Source of the DNA: Trichobilharzia szidati
Lineage: Eukaryota > Platyhelminthes > Trematoda > Strigeidida > Schistosomatidae
NCBI GenBank assembly: GCA_944472155.2
Contig: OX235273.1
Coordinates: 33,267,204 to 33,331,203, forward strand
Direction of reading: 5' to 3'
Length of the DNA stretch: 64,000 nt
Under the pieces are notes generated by a model that worked only from the letters and a program-made list of their open reading frames with translations, did not search any database and was not told the DNA's origin. Both the position numbers and the translations under genes were made by a program. This document shows, piece by piece, positions 1 to 11,240 of this stretch. Positions within the stretch are counted from its first letter, which is position 1, and each line of letters starts with the position of its first letter.

Positions 1-400
1 GACTCTCCTACCAGAGCGTGTTGTTTTCAAGGGTTTCTCTGGCGACGTTGAAGCTTGCGTGGATATAGGTTTTGGAACGTCGTTCAGCTGGTCTTTATCG
101 TTGGTTTCGAAATCGTCGATGAACGCTGGTTTGACTCTGTCGACACTGATGGGTTCTGCTTTATTCAGTCGTTCTATCGTGATAACATTATCATTTCTAT
201 TTAGAACTTTGAATGGGTCATCGTAAGCGAGTTGAAGTGGTCGTTGTATACCCTCTCTCCTGACCAAGACGTGAGTGCAATCTGTCAGTTGTGGTGGGAT
301 GTATAACGCTCGTTCCTGCTGGCGTGGAAGTGATACATTGAGCTCGTTCATGTGTTGTTTTAGCTGGTGCACATAACCAGTCATATCTTGTGGAACTTGG
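1..400 (-). pseudogene. Gypsy pol C-terminal tail, cut by window edge
   Basis: The minus-strand translation continues the integrase C-terminus in an open frame. Phrases such as YIPPQLTDCTHVLVRREG and VDRVKPAF are typical of the SH3-like and post-integrase part of schistosome Gypsy pol. No stop codon is reached before the window edge. Confidence 0.75.
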
Positions 401-1336
401 TTACCCCGGGGTGAAAAATTCTCCTGGTAATCGTAATGTTGTTCCATAGACTAGCTCGGAAACGCAGCAGCCAATATTTTTCTTTAGAGCAGCTCGTATA
501 CCAAGTAGTACCAGTGAGAGTTCGGTTGACCAGTCGTTTTGAGTCAAAGAAGCAGCGAGCGCAGCTATGAGTTGTCGATGAAGTCGTTCAACCATACCGT
601 TGGGACTAGGATGGTAGGCGGTCGTTCGTATTCGTTTAATGCCCAGTAATTCAGTTAGCTGGTGAAAAAGTCGGCTTTCAAACTGAACACCTCTGTCTGT
701 GGTGATAATGGATGGGACACCAAAGTTAGCTATCCAGTTTTCGACCAAAGCTTTAGCTACCGTTTCCACGAAGACGTCGGCTATCGGAACTGCTACAGGC
801 CAACGAGTGAATCTATCGATGCAAGTTAGAATGTAGTTGAAACCATTGGAAGGAGGTAGTGGACCAACTATGTCTACATGTATAAGGTCAAATCTAGAGT
901 CGGGGTTAGGAAGGCGACCAAGTGATGCATTGGTGTGACGGTTGATTTTGACTCTTTGACAGGACAAGCAATTTCGTGTCCACTTCTTAACATCGCTATT
1001 AATGTTCGGCCATATAAATCTTTCTCTTAGTAGTTTGATAGTAGCGCTGACACCGGGATGAGACAAGTTATGTAACTTCTCGAATATTGTATGTCGCATA
1101 GCTGCTGGAACGAAGGGTCGATATTCACCCGTAGAGGTGTTGCAAATTATTTTTGTCGTGCCAAAAGGAATTGCGTCGAGTTTTAAAGATGTTGTTTTAG
1201 AAGACATGATCTTCTTTAGTTCGGCATCATCTCGTTGTAAGTTTGAGAGACGTTCGTAGTCGATGTCTGGGCATACAATGTTGTCAATGTGCATACGTGA
1301 TAAAGCGTCTGCCACTTCATTGTTTTTACCCTTCAC
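401..1336 (-). pseudogene. Gypsy integrase
   Basis: This 311-codon frame carries a complete retroviral-type integrase. An HHCC zinc finger uses His89, His93, Cys123 and Cys126. The DDE catalytic triad is Asp155 (HVDIVGPL), Asp214 (TTDRG) and Glu250 (NGMVERLH). The frame starts in the linker motif NNEVADALSR typical of the RNase H-integrase junction; an in-frame TGA just upstream separates it from the rest of pol. All metal- and zinc-binding residues are kept although the element as a whole is broken. Confidence 0.93.
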
Positions 1337-1435
1337 ATGTCACAGATCGGAGGTGAACTGAGATATAAACTCGAGATGTCGTAGTTCACGCGGAGAGTAG
1401 TTATCCTGTTTTGCTGATAAGGCTTACGTTAAAAC

Positions 1436-1648
1436 CTAATGGTCTGTAAAGACAGTAAAAGCTGTACCTTCCAGCATATGTCGAAAGTGCTTGATTGCTA
1501 AATAAACAGCTAATAACTCTCTACCAAAAGTGCTATAGGGACACTGAGTGGGATTCAGTCGTTTCGAAAAGAATGCAAGAGGTTGCCATTCGCCGTGTAC
1601 GTGCTGTTGTAAAACTGCCCCAATGGCAACGTCTGAAGCGTCTGTCAT
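1436..1648 (-). pseudogene. Gypsy RNase H fragment
   Basis: A 70-codon frame encodes the RNase H core. TDAS (Asp3), GREL (Glu44) and TDH (Asp69) supply the D-E-D catalytic residues. It continues the RT of 2868-1645 in a different frame, so one indel separates them. RNase H would degrade the RNA strand of the RNA/DNA hybrid. Confidence 0.9.
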
Positions 1649-3020
1649 GAGAGACAGGGGGCGTCATTTTGGCGTCTGACTAAGAATGTCTTGTCATTTA
1701 ACAATTGTTTGACATTTTCGAATGCTTTAACAGCTTCTGTGGGCAAATGGAATGAACGACTATGTCCACGTAAGCAGTCAGTTAATGGTTGTAAAGCTTT
1801 AGCACAGTTCGGTATAAAACGCCGGTAAAAATTAACGATACCCAAAAATCGCCGATATTTCTTAAAAGAATCTGGTAACGGATAATCTTTGATAGCTTGT
1901 ACGTCATCAGGGATTGGTCTGATTCCTTGGCTATCGATTAAATGACCGAGGAATTTCAGTGAGGTCTTACCAAATTCGCATTTGTCTAAGTTGATAGTCA
2001 TGCCGTATTGGTTAAGTCTTTCAAACACAGTCTTCACATGTTTCAAATGCTCGGCTTCGTCAGCACCTGCAATTAGTAAGTCGTCGATGTATGCATAGAC
2101 GAAAGGGAGACCACGGAGTACTTGGTCGATTAGGCGTTGAAATGTCTGAGCGGCGTTCATTAATCCGAAGGGCATGCGTACGAATTCATATAAGCCGAAT
2201 AGTGTGGTAATGGCGGTTTTCGGAACGTCATCCGGGTGGATGAGGATATGATGATACGCTCTGACAAGATCGATTTTAGAGAAAACTTTAACATCTGGCA
2301 AGTTGCTAGCAAAATCATGGATATGTGGTATTGGGTATCGATCGGGTACCGTTTGCTTGTTTAAAGCTCGATAATCACCATGCGGCCGTATCTCACCAGA
2401 AGACTTTTTGGGTACCATTTGAAGCGGTGAAGACCAAGAGCTGTTGGATAGTCGAATAATACCAAGCTCTAGCATTTTATCGAACTCTGTTTTTGCAATT
2501 TTAAGTCGATGTGGGTCAAGGCGTCGGGGACGTGCAAAAACTGGTGGTCCAGTGGTTTTGATGTGATGAACCACGTGATGCTTTAGTTCTGTTCCTCGGA
2601 AAGAAGGTTGTAGAAGGTCAGGAAACTGATTTACCAAGTCTGTATATGGAGATGCTGGTGTGCGTGTGACCATCAAGTTCAGTGATGATGCACGGTTAAT
2701 CGTACCAGCGATGTACGTTTTATTGAGCGAGTCTATTAGCTTGGGGCTTATCGGATCAACTAGCAGTTTGTGTTGCTGTAGAAAATCGATACCGAGGATT
2801 GGGGATGGGACGTCTGCAATGATGAACGACCAAGTGTAGGTATTCCGCAGACCAAAATCCAAAGTCATTCGTTTACTTCCGTATGTAACAATACTGGACT
2901 TATTAACGGCTTGGAGCGTAACTGCTGGATCAGGATGCTGACGTTCCTGGGTAGACGGAGGGAGAACACTCGCCTCTGCTCCTGTGTCAACTAAGAATGT
3001 CGTACCGGTATTTCTATCTG
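1645..3020 (-). pseudogene. Gypsy protease and reverse transcriptase segment
   Basis: The protease catalytic DTGAE motif is encoded near 2990-2970, followed by the flap/ILGIDFL region. The open frame 2868-1645 (407 codons) then covers the end of the protease, a linker and the reverse transcriptase. RT landmarks in that frame are the [11 protein letters not shown] segment (catalytic Asp near residue 200), the MPFGLMNAA segment near 232-240 and the YIDD active site at 260-263. The RT thumb and start of RNase H follow until the frame breaks at 1645. The enzyme would copy element RNA into DNA. Start codon and full polyprotein cannot be given because the upstream part is missing. Confidence 0.93.
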
Positions 3021-3118
3021 TTTGTTTTTTTTATTTGTGTAGCTGTTGCGTGTTCTATTTGACTAAATTAGTGTGCACGTATTTCCCAGCACTTCTTCAC
3101 GTTTATCTATGTGCATAG

Positions 3119-3147
3119 ACGTTGTGGCTACTCGACGCCCACAACGT
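3119..3147. repeat. Short perfect hairpin
   Basis: ACGTTGTGG and CCACAACGT form a perfect 9-bp stem with an 11-nt loop. It lies between the Gypsy fragment and the assembly gap, in sequence that could not be assigned. Confidence 0.6.
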
Positions 3148-3317
3148 AAAATCAGAAGGCACTTGTGAAGAGTGAAATCGTGTATTATAGCAGTAGTCAA
3201 ATTTCAAAATTGTATCAAGGTAACGCTCAACAGTAAATTGACAAATGTTTACGAAGTACATATAAAGTCGGTCTGTGTAAACATATAATATGAGTATGCA
3301 AATTAGATTAAAAACGT

Positions 3318-3816
3318 NNNNNNNNNNNNNNNNNNNNNNNNNNNNNNNNNNNNNNNNNNNNNNNNNNNNNNNNNNNNNNNNNNNNNNNNNNNNNNNNNNN
3401 NNNNNNNNNNNNNNNNNNNNNNNNNNNNNNNNNNNNNNNNNNNNNNNNNNNNNNNNNNNNNNNNNNNNNNNNNNNNNNNNNNNNNNNNNNNNNNNNNNNN
3501 NNNNNNNNNNNNNNNNNNNNNNNNNNNNNNNNNNNNNNNNNNNNNNNNNNNNNNNNNNNNNNNNNNNNNNNNNNNNNNNNNNNNNNNNNNNNNNNNNNNN
3601 NNNNNNNNNNNNNNNNNNNNNNNNNNNNNNNNNNNNNNNNNNNNNNNNNNNNNNNNNNNNNNNNNNNNNNNNNNNNNNNNNNNNNNNNNNNNNNNNNNNN
3701 NNNNNNNNNNNNNNNNNNNNNNNNNNNNNNNNNNNNNNNNNNNNNNNNNNNNNNNNNNNNNNNNNNNNNNNNNNNNNNNNNNNNNNNNNNNNNNNNNNNN
3801 NNNNNNNNNNNNNNNN
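3318..3816. other. Assembly gap (499 N)
   Basis: A run of N. Any frame that spans it is meaningless. Confidence 0.99.
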
Positions 3817-3829
3817 TCCGTATGTATGT

Positions 3830-4260
3830 ATGTCCATAAACACACGAAAATTGGTAAATTGTGTGGGATGTGATATAATCACTTGTGCTAAACATTTAAT
3901 CGAGATGAACCATAAGGTTGATGTTAACTCAGCCTTTAAGGTCATCTATAAAAACGGTCAAGGATGTTTATTGAAATACGCTGAGGCTATAGCCATTCAT
4001 AAACTTAAGCCCCCTTATGTATCCAAAAACAGTTTGTTATTACTCTTAACCTACCTTGGTAATCCTTATTTGATTGGATTACCAAACGTTTGTGTTAATT
4101 ATTCCTAATTCTTTTTTGTCACTTTGTTTAATTTAACTTTTGCATATATATTGGCTTGACAAGTAAATGTGTGATCAGATTGTTCGAAATGTATAGCGCT
4201 AATACATCACAGTTTTCAGATAATCTCCGTCTTCTAATAATGCTATCAAAATTCTGAAAT
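3830..4260 (+). mobile_element. Penelope-like element, GIY-YIG C-terminus and 3' end
   Basis: The plus-strand frame up to 4108 aligns by eye with the better copy at 23841-23440. It has the HLIEMNHKVD segment, the SAFKVIYKN strand and the AEAIAIHKLKPP block, which form the C-terminal half of the GIY-YIG endonuclease of Penelope-like retroelements. The catalytic GIY-YIG half would lie in the assembly gap. Bases 4062-4260 recur in reverse orientation at 61980-62175, so they are this family's 3' end. Confidence 0.75.
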
Positions 4261-4410
4261 ATGGTAAAAACCGTTTATACTTTGATTGGACAATAGTAAC
4301 TAGTGTATTGTGTCTAGTCCTTTCTTTGGTGCAGACTGAATTCTATCAGTCAGGTTTGCAATATGGCCACCATTCTAGGTAGCTCGCCACCATGGTGCAC
4401 AACGATTTGA

Positions 4411-4766
4411 TGATATATTAGATGGTTGGAGGCAATCGGCGGGAAGCCTTGCCTGACCTAGCTTTCGTGCTGGATGCCATTTACCAGTCAGCAAGAAGAC
4501 GTGCCTTAAAGGAAACCACGTCACTCAGTGCTGCAGTCAGAGACCTTACCACTGAGCGATTCAGGCTGGCGATTAACCTCCTTCCTTTAGGACTGTATTG
4601 GATACTTCGACTGGACACTAGTAACTAGTGACGCGGGTTCGAATCTCAGAAGGGACATGAGCTCCTTCAAGGTTGCAGATACGCCTTGCTGACGACTGCC
4701 AACTAGCACGAAACCTAGGTCAAGCAAGGCTTCCTGTGGCCGATTGACACCAACCATCTGATATCA
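4411..4766. mobile_element. Foldback/MITE-like element with long terminal inverted repeats
   Basis: The left arm begins at TGATAT(AT)TAGATGGTTGG (4411) and the right arm ends at CCAACCATCTGATATCA (4766). The arms are about 100 nt and imperfectly complementary (for example GGAAGCCTTGC and TTTCGTGCT blocks occur in both). The centre of about 150 nt has no recognisable transposase. A GGTTCGAATC sequence like a Pol III B box lies in the right half, near 4636. This could be a non-autonomous DNA transposon or an inverted dimer of a SINE; the type is undecided. Confidence 0.65.
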
Positions 4767-5365
4767 CCAGATCAAGACAAACTTTATCTGCATCTGTATC
4801 TCGAGTCGCTAATAAATAATTCCGTTGCCGTGGACTACTGTATTCTGCAGTTACGACAAAACCTACTAAAAAAATTTCTATTTTATAGTTGTGTTTGGGT
4901 TGACTGACAGCTTCTGTTTTCTGTGGACAGCATTGAAATTATTCTATGAACATTTTTTCTAAAATAACAGTTAGAAAGATTATCTCACTGAAATACTAAA
5001 CGTAATATTCCATATAATTGTTTCCCTTGATAAGTTTTAACATAGCGAAATAAATAGACATATTGTAAAGGAGAAAGTGACGTCATTCATTATATTTCGT
5101 TGGTTCTTTTCATCTGTTTACAACCATGAATAAATAATTTAGGTATCAGCATACAAAATATTCAAATACTGTAGTTATTGATGGCAAAGATGATGGATAT
5201 TGATTTCACATGATAAATCAGCATAATGGAAAGGAATAGAAGCTGTTGGCAAGCTAAACAGTACGCATTGTATATAAATTAGCAGAAAATATTCTAGAAT
5301 TACAAGCGAATATTACGAAGTGAATAGAGGCGTAAAATCAACAATACACTGGTGTAATTCTCAAG
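4767..5365. other. No gene seen
   Basis: AT-rich sequence with no exon-like frame and no recognisable element. Confidence 0.6.
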
Positions 5366-6440
5366 TATTATTATTATTGTTCCCTTGGGTTCATAATAGA
5401 ACGTGGGGCTTCAACTGCACGTCTCTACTTGCTTCTGTCTTCTGCTGTACTTTTCACTTGCATCCATGTTAGTCCATACTGTTTCAATTCCTCTTCACAT
5501 GATCTCCTCCATGTCACCCTTGCACTGACGTCCCACTCGCCGCTTCCCTTTCGGGTTCCACTCGAGCACTGGCCTGACGCGCGATGTCACCCAGCGGCCT
5601 CCTCAGCGAGTGTCCAATCCATATCCACTTTCTCCTGCATATTTGTTGGTTGATTGGTTCTTGTTTTGTTTGTTTCCATAGTTTCTTGTTGGTGATTCTC
5701 TCCGGCCATCTGATCTTGAGTATAGAGCGAAGACAGCTGTTGATAAAGGTCTGCAACAGGCTGTTGGAAATATTCTTTGTGACCCGCTAAGTTTCTGATC
5801 CGTATAGAAGAAGTGACTAACTTGACGTTTGTATTGAAAATCCTAATTTTGTTGCTGTTGCTGTGTGACGAAGATTTCCAGATTGGTTTCAGGTTAATGA
5901 ATGTGTGTTTCACGCCTTCCCGATTCTCGATTTGACATCCTCGTCCGTTCCATGTGCCTGTAGTTGAGACAATGCTCCCTAGATAAGTGACTGAAGTGAC
6001 CTCTTTCAAATCCCTCTCGTTGATGGTGATTGGCGCTGGATGTTGCTGCTGTTGTTGTTGTTGGTTGGTTGGTTATTTTCATGACCTCCGTCTTGTCTAT
6101 GTTCACCTGGAGTCCTGTCTATACTGCTTCTTCGACCAGTTTGTCGGTTTTCGCTTGTAAGTTTTCGATTTTGTGTGACATCAAACATAAATCATCTGCG
6201 AAATCCAGGTCTTCTAGGTTCTTCACGTCGGTCCAGGATATCCCTGTCTTCTCCTCGTTTCCCACTGTTTGACGCATAATCCAGTCCACCACAATTAGGA
6301 ATATCATTGGTGATAATAAGCACCCTTGTCTGACTCCTGTGTTTACTCCAAACGCCTCGCTGAGTTTTCCGTTGTGGATGACTTGACATGTGCCGTTGTC
6401 GTACAGCTGTTGAATAAGGTTGATGAATTTCTTAGATCTT
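5366..6440 (-). mobile_element. SR2-like RTE non-LTR retrotransposon, 5'-truncated
   Basis: Minus-strand translation gives RT motif blocks in order with frameshifts: TGVRQGCLLSP (about 6340), LDFADDLCLMSH with the FADD form of the active site (about 6200), TYLGSIVSTTG (about 5970), and the C-terminal IRWPERITNKKLW and KWIWIGHSLRR region (5740-5590). It ends at left in an (AAT)n tail, typical of SR2 in schistosomes. Several frameshifts make it non-functional. It encodes the last part of the RT and the C-terminal domain. Confidence 0.9.
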
Positions 6441-6850
6441 AATTAAAGGTTTTCAATGCATCAGTTCCAGGACCTCTCAGTACTATGCACTTTTGCACCT
6501 TTCAGACATACATATAAGGACACGAATCCTTCTTTCTGTTCCTCCGATTTATGTGCTTTAGCACGTACATATGAATTGGTGTACTCAGTCGGGGGTCACA
6601 TGAAAGAGGGAATTATCAATCTTAGATTGTATTACTGAGCATTTTATTCTGGCAGCTGAGTAAATTCATTTGCAAACAGCATTTATCCAATAATTCTTTC
6701 CTCCATATATGTCATCACCTTTGAATTCAGGATTAAGGAAGACTGGTTTCTTTTCTACTGTATCGAGTGTTACTTTTACATTTTTGTATTCTTTTGTGTT
6801 TATCAATCAACTTTTGAGGCTACCCGCTGTTTCGTAAGCACTTTCCAATG
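6441..6850. other. No gene seen
   Basis: Spacer between two SR2 insertions, with no feature recognised. Confidence 0.5.
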
Positions 6851-7465
6851 ATTATTATTATTATTGTTTCCTTTAATTCCTAGAGGAACACAGGGCTTCA
6901 GCCCTGCGTCTCCATTGCGTTCAGTTCTCTGCTAGAGTCTTCACCTGGCTCCATGTCTGCCCACACGTTTTCATCTCCTCTTCACATGACCTCCTCCAAG
7001 TCACCCTTGCATTGACGACCAACTCGCCGCTTCACTTTCGGGTTCCACTCGACCAATGGCTTGTCTAGTGATGTCACCTGATAGTTTCCTCAGAGTATGG
7101 CCAATCCATCTCCATTTCTTCCTGCCTATTTGTTTCACAATCGGTTCCTGCTGTGTTGGTTCGCTCCCAGAGATCTCTGTTGCTGATCTTTTCTGGCCAG
7201 CCATCTGATCTTGAGTATTGAGCGAAGACAACTGTTGATGAAGGTTGGTAGTTTGTTTGAGATGCTCTTTATGACGCGCAGTGGAAGTCTCTGATCCGTA
7301 TAGTAGCACTGACTTCACATTGTTTCCAATGATAGTGAGCTCATTATTAAAACTTTCTTTCGAACAAGGTTTCCAGTGCGATAACATAATATCCGAACCA
7401 GACCTTTTTTGTCGCTTACTGCACAAAAGCTACTGACATCCAGATATCGTCCATTCCAGCATTTT
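6851..7465 (-). mobile_element. SR2-like RTE fragment
   Basis: Minus strand: NNVKSVLLYGSET (near 7320), then the QLSSLNTQDQMAG and KWRWIGHTLRK blocks, ending at left in (AAT)n. A frame of 141 codons (7426-7001) survives but mixes the true frame with shifted parts. By eye it belongs to the same subfamily as the copy at 21768-22497, sharing a long, almost identical 3' end. Confidence 0.88.
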
Positions 7466-7570
7466 TTATGATGAAAATATCTTTACCTGCTTATATCTGT
7501 AGTTTATTAATTTCCGAGATCCAGAAAAAATAAACTTTCCATTCTGTTCATATTCCATAATGAAATCTAT

Positions 7571-8444
7571 ATTTCATTGCTATTATTACTATTACTGTCT
7601 CCCTGGGTTCCGAGTGGAAGTAGGGCCTCGACAGCACATCTGTACTTCTTACAATTCTTTGAGGTCCTATTTAGTTGACCCTACAATCGCCCCTATTCTC
7701 TCATCTCTTCCTCGGACCAACTCCCAACTCATCGTTGCCCATTCGAAATCCACTTGAGAGATGAACTGGAGTGCAATGTCATTCGACGGTCTCCTTAGCG
7801 TGTGTCCAGTTTATCTTTATTTTCTTCAGTATATTGTTTGAGGAATAGATCCTTGGTTAGTTTGTTCCCATAGTTTATTTTGCTATTTGATCTACAATAC
7901 AGAGCGAAGTAGTCAGCTGTTGATAAAATTCTGCAACATGTTGGAAATGCTTTTGGTAACGCGCGGTGCAAGTTTCTGACCCATATAAACAAAATGACTG
8001 ACTTAACATTTGTGGTGAATATCCGAGAAGACAGTAATGCTCTGGACCACCGATAAGAAGACTCTAGAAGGTCTGGACTTCGCATGTGGATGATTTATGT
8101 TTAATGTCACACAAACTTGAGGACTTGCATGCGAAAACCAACAAACTGGCTGAAGACACTGGCAGGCAGCGAAGACATGATTGAAGGTGAATGTGGAGAA
8201 GATGGGGGTGATGAAGATAACCAGCGAATCGCAACAGCAACAATAACCAGCACGAATCACCATCAACGGGAGAGATTTGACAGGGATCACTTCCTTCACT
8301 TATCTAGGAAGCATCGCCTCAACTACAGGCGGAATGGATGAAGATGTCAAAGCCAGGACCGAAAGGGCAGACCTACATCACCCTGAAATCCCTCTGGAAA
8401 TCTTCTGCACTAACTCAGCAAACAGAGTAAGATTCAGATTTCCG
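7571..8444 (-). mobile_element. SR2-like insertion with inverted 5' part (twin priming)
   Basis: Bases 8028 down to 7571 read on the minus strand as the SR2 C-terminus, starting at RIFTTNVKSV and ending in an (AAT)-rich tail. Bases 8025-8441 read on the plus strand as the preceding part of the same element, from EKT (RT palm, with LEGLDFA) through the TYLGSIAST block to NRVRFRF, which corresponds to NKIRIF. The two parts are consecutive in the element but head-to-head here. GAAATCTAT occurs on both sides (7562-7570 and 8445-8453) as a probable target-site duplication. Confidence 0.85.
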
Positions 8445-8906
8445 GAAATCTATTTAAAGAGACACATAATTTATGATGTGTTTCAAGTTTTTCTGTTCAA
8501 GGATAGCCCATAAAAGTATCTGCTAGGTATTATTTTCTTCTCATTTAACGAAATCATAATTTTTAAAATTTCGGCTAATTGATTTCACTGAACCAGAGTG
8601 CTCTGTCTCTGTTGACAGACAAGTCAACACTCAGAATAGATTAGTCGAAAACTTCAAGGCACATATTTCCTCATATCTAAGACCCAGTGAGCAAGTGATA
8701 TTGTTCTCAATGAGACTTAAATTCAGCGCTAAAGAGTTTCCCACTGGGTCACTTGGCCACAAAACAGTTCACTATCAGTCAATAACAACTAAATGGTAAC
8801 ACTATTTTATGACTGGTTTTGAACTATGAAGGCCTTTTTCAGTCAAAATGCATATATAAACTCACTCGTTTCTTAAGTCATCATAACTATAATTCTTGTT
8901 TTGTAG
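8445..8906. other. Intronic or upstream sequence before serpin exon
   Basis: No element recognised. It ends in a splice acceptor (TTTTGTAG, 8899-8906). No earlier serpin exon was found between here and position 1. Confidence 0.5.
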
Positions 8907-9207
8907 ATGGACAGTATTGATTTTATTACCAGATGAAGAGAACGGTCTGCCAGAGTTAATCAATACACTGCGGCGTACAAATGGATTTGTAAAATTAATA
9001 GAATCACCATTTTATTCATTAAAATTGAATTTATACATACCTAAGCTATGCATAAAATTCAATGATTTAATTAGTATTAAAAAGTTATTACAACGCATGA
9101 ATATTAATGATGCATTTGATATTATGTCCGCTAATTTATCTAATATGGCCAGTTCACCAAGTGATAATGTTTATATCTCTGAAATATTTCATTGTGCTAG
9201 TTTTGAA
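8907..9207 (+). CDS. Serpin, penultimate coding exon
   Basis: The 301-nt exon has acceptor TAG at 8904-8906 and donor GTAAGT from 9208. Its frame uses the first base to finish a split codon, then encodes LILLPDEENGLPELINTL, a long amphipathic stretch, LYIPKLCIKFN, LLQRMNINDAFD, ANLSNMA and VYISEIFHCASFE. These are the sheet and hinge-proximal motifs of serpins (P-K-F/I, L-x-x-M-x-x-x-D-x-F, A-x-L-S, and the x-x-H-x-x-x-x-E strand before the reactive loop). The protein would be a serine-protease inhibitor fold; schistosome serpins are implicated in host interaction, and a function for this one is inference. Upstream exons are not in the window. Confidence 0.92.
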
Positions 9208-9319
9208 GTAAGTTTTTGTTGTTGTTGTTGTAGAAAACGTCTGTATCGATTAACGCCTTGATTGATTTTTGTACAAAACAAAAAAAGAAATATAAAAGTG
9301 GTATTTTCAAGAATTAGTT

Positions 9320-9670
9320 TGTATCAAGTTTGGCAATGGAGAACTGTTTCGTCCCAGTTTGCGACTCTTCATCACTATTGGCTACAGGACGAAGTTATCT
9401 GCAGTGCAAGTGAGAAGCCGTGACCACTGAGGTCCACTAGATAGGATGTTAGAAAAGATGCTCTCCAACGACATTGGCGAATTGACAGGTGTTAAAATTC
9501 ATGGGTCATTGTATTCTAGGCCAAGAGGCTAGTCAGTCAACAAACTTGGCCTCATCACCTAAAGGTCCTGATTTTTTAGCGCTGAAGAGTCCAAAACTAG
9601 GACGAAACAACGCTTCAGTACTCCCTGGTTTTTGATGACTCTCTAAATGACATCAATGTCTGACTGAACT
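9320..9670. mobile_element. Sm-alpha-like SINE copies in inverted pair
   Basis: At 9330-9385 the minus strand reads GTGATGAAGAGTC, then CAAACTGGGACGAAACAG. At 9580-9665 the plus strand reads GCTGAAGAGTCC, then AGGACGAAAC and CAGTACTCCCTGG, followed by the family's 3' end. These are the hammerhead-ribozyme domain and tail of Sm-alpha SINEs. Both copies are degraded. Confidence 0.75.
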
Positions 9671-9879
9671 TGAAGGTAATAGAGATAATTTATTGTACCA
9701 TTATTTTAGACTATGTGTACTAAGCAGCACTGCACTCCATCCTTCTTCATGTCTGTGAGACACTGCCTTTGCAAATGGTAGTCATATATGACCGCAGGTT
9801 TTCGCCTTCCTTCATTACTATCAGCTTGTAAAATACAGCCAGTAATGTTTTGATTGGTTGTGTAGTGTTAGGTATATAC

Positions 9880-10130
9880 GAAAGTCCATCGATGGGGTTT
9901 TGGAACTGCATCAGTAGAGATTGCTAGGATATGTATCACACAGAGGATTGGTTGGATGAAGAGTTAAAAGTAGTCAAACCCATGAAGTCATTAACTGTTA
10001 ATTCGAACCATATAGGGGAATGTAGACTGCTTCATTAGAGTCCTCGGGATGCTAGCGACTAAAAGTTGTCGGTGATATGGCTCAAAATCATTCTCATTAA
10101 TTCAGATGCACTCATTATTAGATACCTAAT
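9880..10130 (+). mobile_element. SR3-like RTE 3'-end remnant
   Basis: Plus strand: a degraded ELHQ..LLGYVSHR region and then GDMAQNHSH, the conserved 3' coding end of the SR3-like family also seen at 26240, 28510, 32480 and 63600. It lies in the serpin intron in sense orientation. Confidence 0.6.
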
Positions 10131-10552
10131 GAATGTTTAAGTGATAATAAAGTCTCCCAGGAAGCTTCAGTCAGCATATATTCCTCACAGTGGAGATTTG
10201 CGAAACAGTCAACAACCACTATTATTACGCAAAGTTTTGAATCAACCACTGTAAGTTATGGATCAGTTTCACTATAGTATAATATACGCAATCATAGAAA
10301 ACACCCTTCAGGGGATTAGGGAGAAAAGAAAAAGTTTGACTACGATATCTTTCAAACAATTTCAGCCACAATGGCTGTACAGTCCTAATTTTTATACGGC
10401 ATTATTACCATGCGTAATTATGTATAATGTTTGCTACTGTTGAAAAGGCACCCTTACTGAACTTCCGTATAATATTCAAAAGTTGGAAAATTCATTACCC
10501 AACCAGTATCCTCACATATAATGCAGGAATTACTAGTAAATACATCCTGATT

Positions 10553-11240
10553 ATTTTATTAATATTATTATTCTCTTCGGTTGCGAGTGGAACATAGGGC
10601 TTCAATAGCACGTCTCTGTTCCACTCTTTGCTTTCTCTAATTCTTTCTAAATGGCTCCACGGTTGACAGTAAGCTTGCATTTCCTCCTTAGATGATCTCC
10701 ACCATTTCATCCTTGGATATACAACTCGTTGTTTCCGTTTCGTTTTCAACTTGTGGGCTTGGTGCGTAATGTTACTCAACGGTCTCTTTAGTATTTTTCT
10801 GATCCATCCCCTTTTCCTTCTGCATATTTAGTGAACAGTGTGTTTTAGTTCTTTGTAAGTTCTTTATGACCATCTGATGTCAAGTACGGAGCAAAATAGG
10901 CAGCTCTTAGTAAACGTCTGCAGTAGCCTATTGGGAATGCTTTCTATGACACGTACTGAAAAAAGTCTTTGAAACAAACAGAAGCACTGAAATTATATTT
11001 GTATTGAAGATTTGAATCTTCTCCCCTATAATGAGTGCATTAGATTTCTACACTGATTTCAGCGCGATGAAGGTTTGTCTTGCTTTCCAGATTCTGGCTG
11101 GCATTGACATCCACATTTATGCCGCCTGCAACTGAAATGATGCTGCCTAGATAAGTAAAAGAGGTGACTTCCCTTAGATCTTGATGCTGATAGGGATGAT
11201 TATCAACGAAATCTCTCTTATATTTCAATGAGTTTGAATC
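10553..11240 (-). mobile_element. SR2-like RTE fragment in serpin intron
   Basis: Minus strand: SFTYLGSIISVAGG near 11150 and the C-terminal block PRMKWWRSSKEEMQAYCQ near 10710, ending at left in the (AAT)n tail. Frameshifted and 5'-truncated. Confidence 0.85.

Larger units (their letters stand above)
1..3022 (-). mobile_element. Gypsy (Ty3-like) LTR retrotransposon, pol region, truncated
   Basis: Read on the minus strand, this stretch encodes in order an aspartic protease, reverse transcriptase, RNase H, integrase and a basic C-terminal tail, which is the Ty3/Gypsy order. It runs off the left edge of the window, so the 3' LTR is not seen. The right edge at about 3022 lies just upstream of the protease DTG motif, so gag and the 5' LTR are missing. 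At least one in-frame stop (at about 1338, just before the integrase segment) and a frame break near 1648 show the copy is dead. The frames are otherwise long, so it is a fairly young copy. The family resembles the Boudicca-type Gypsy elements of schistosomes; that family name is inference. Confidence 0.92.

Noticed and set aside
3103..3945. Long frames spanning N runs
   Set aside because: They exist only because N is translated as X; the same holds at 48870-49418.
4422..4628. 68-codon frame starting MVGGNRREALPD
   Set aside because: It lies in the inverted-repeat element and has no conserved motif; it is a by-product of the left arm.
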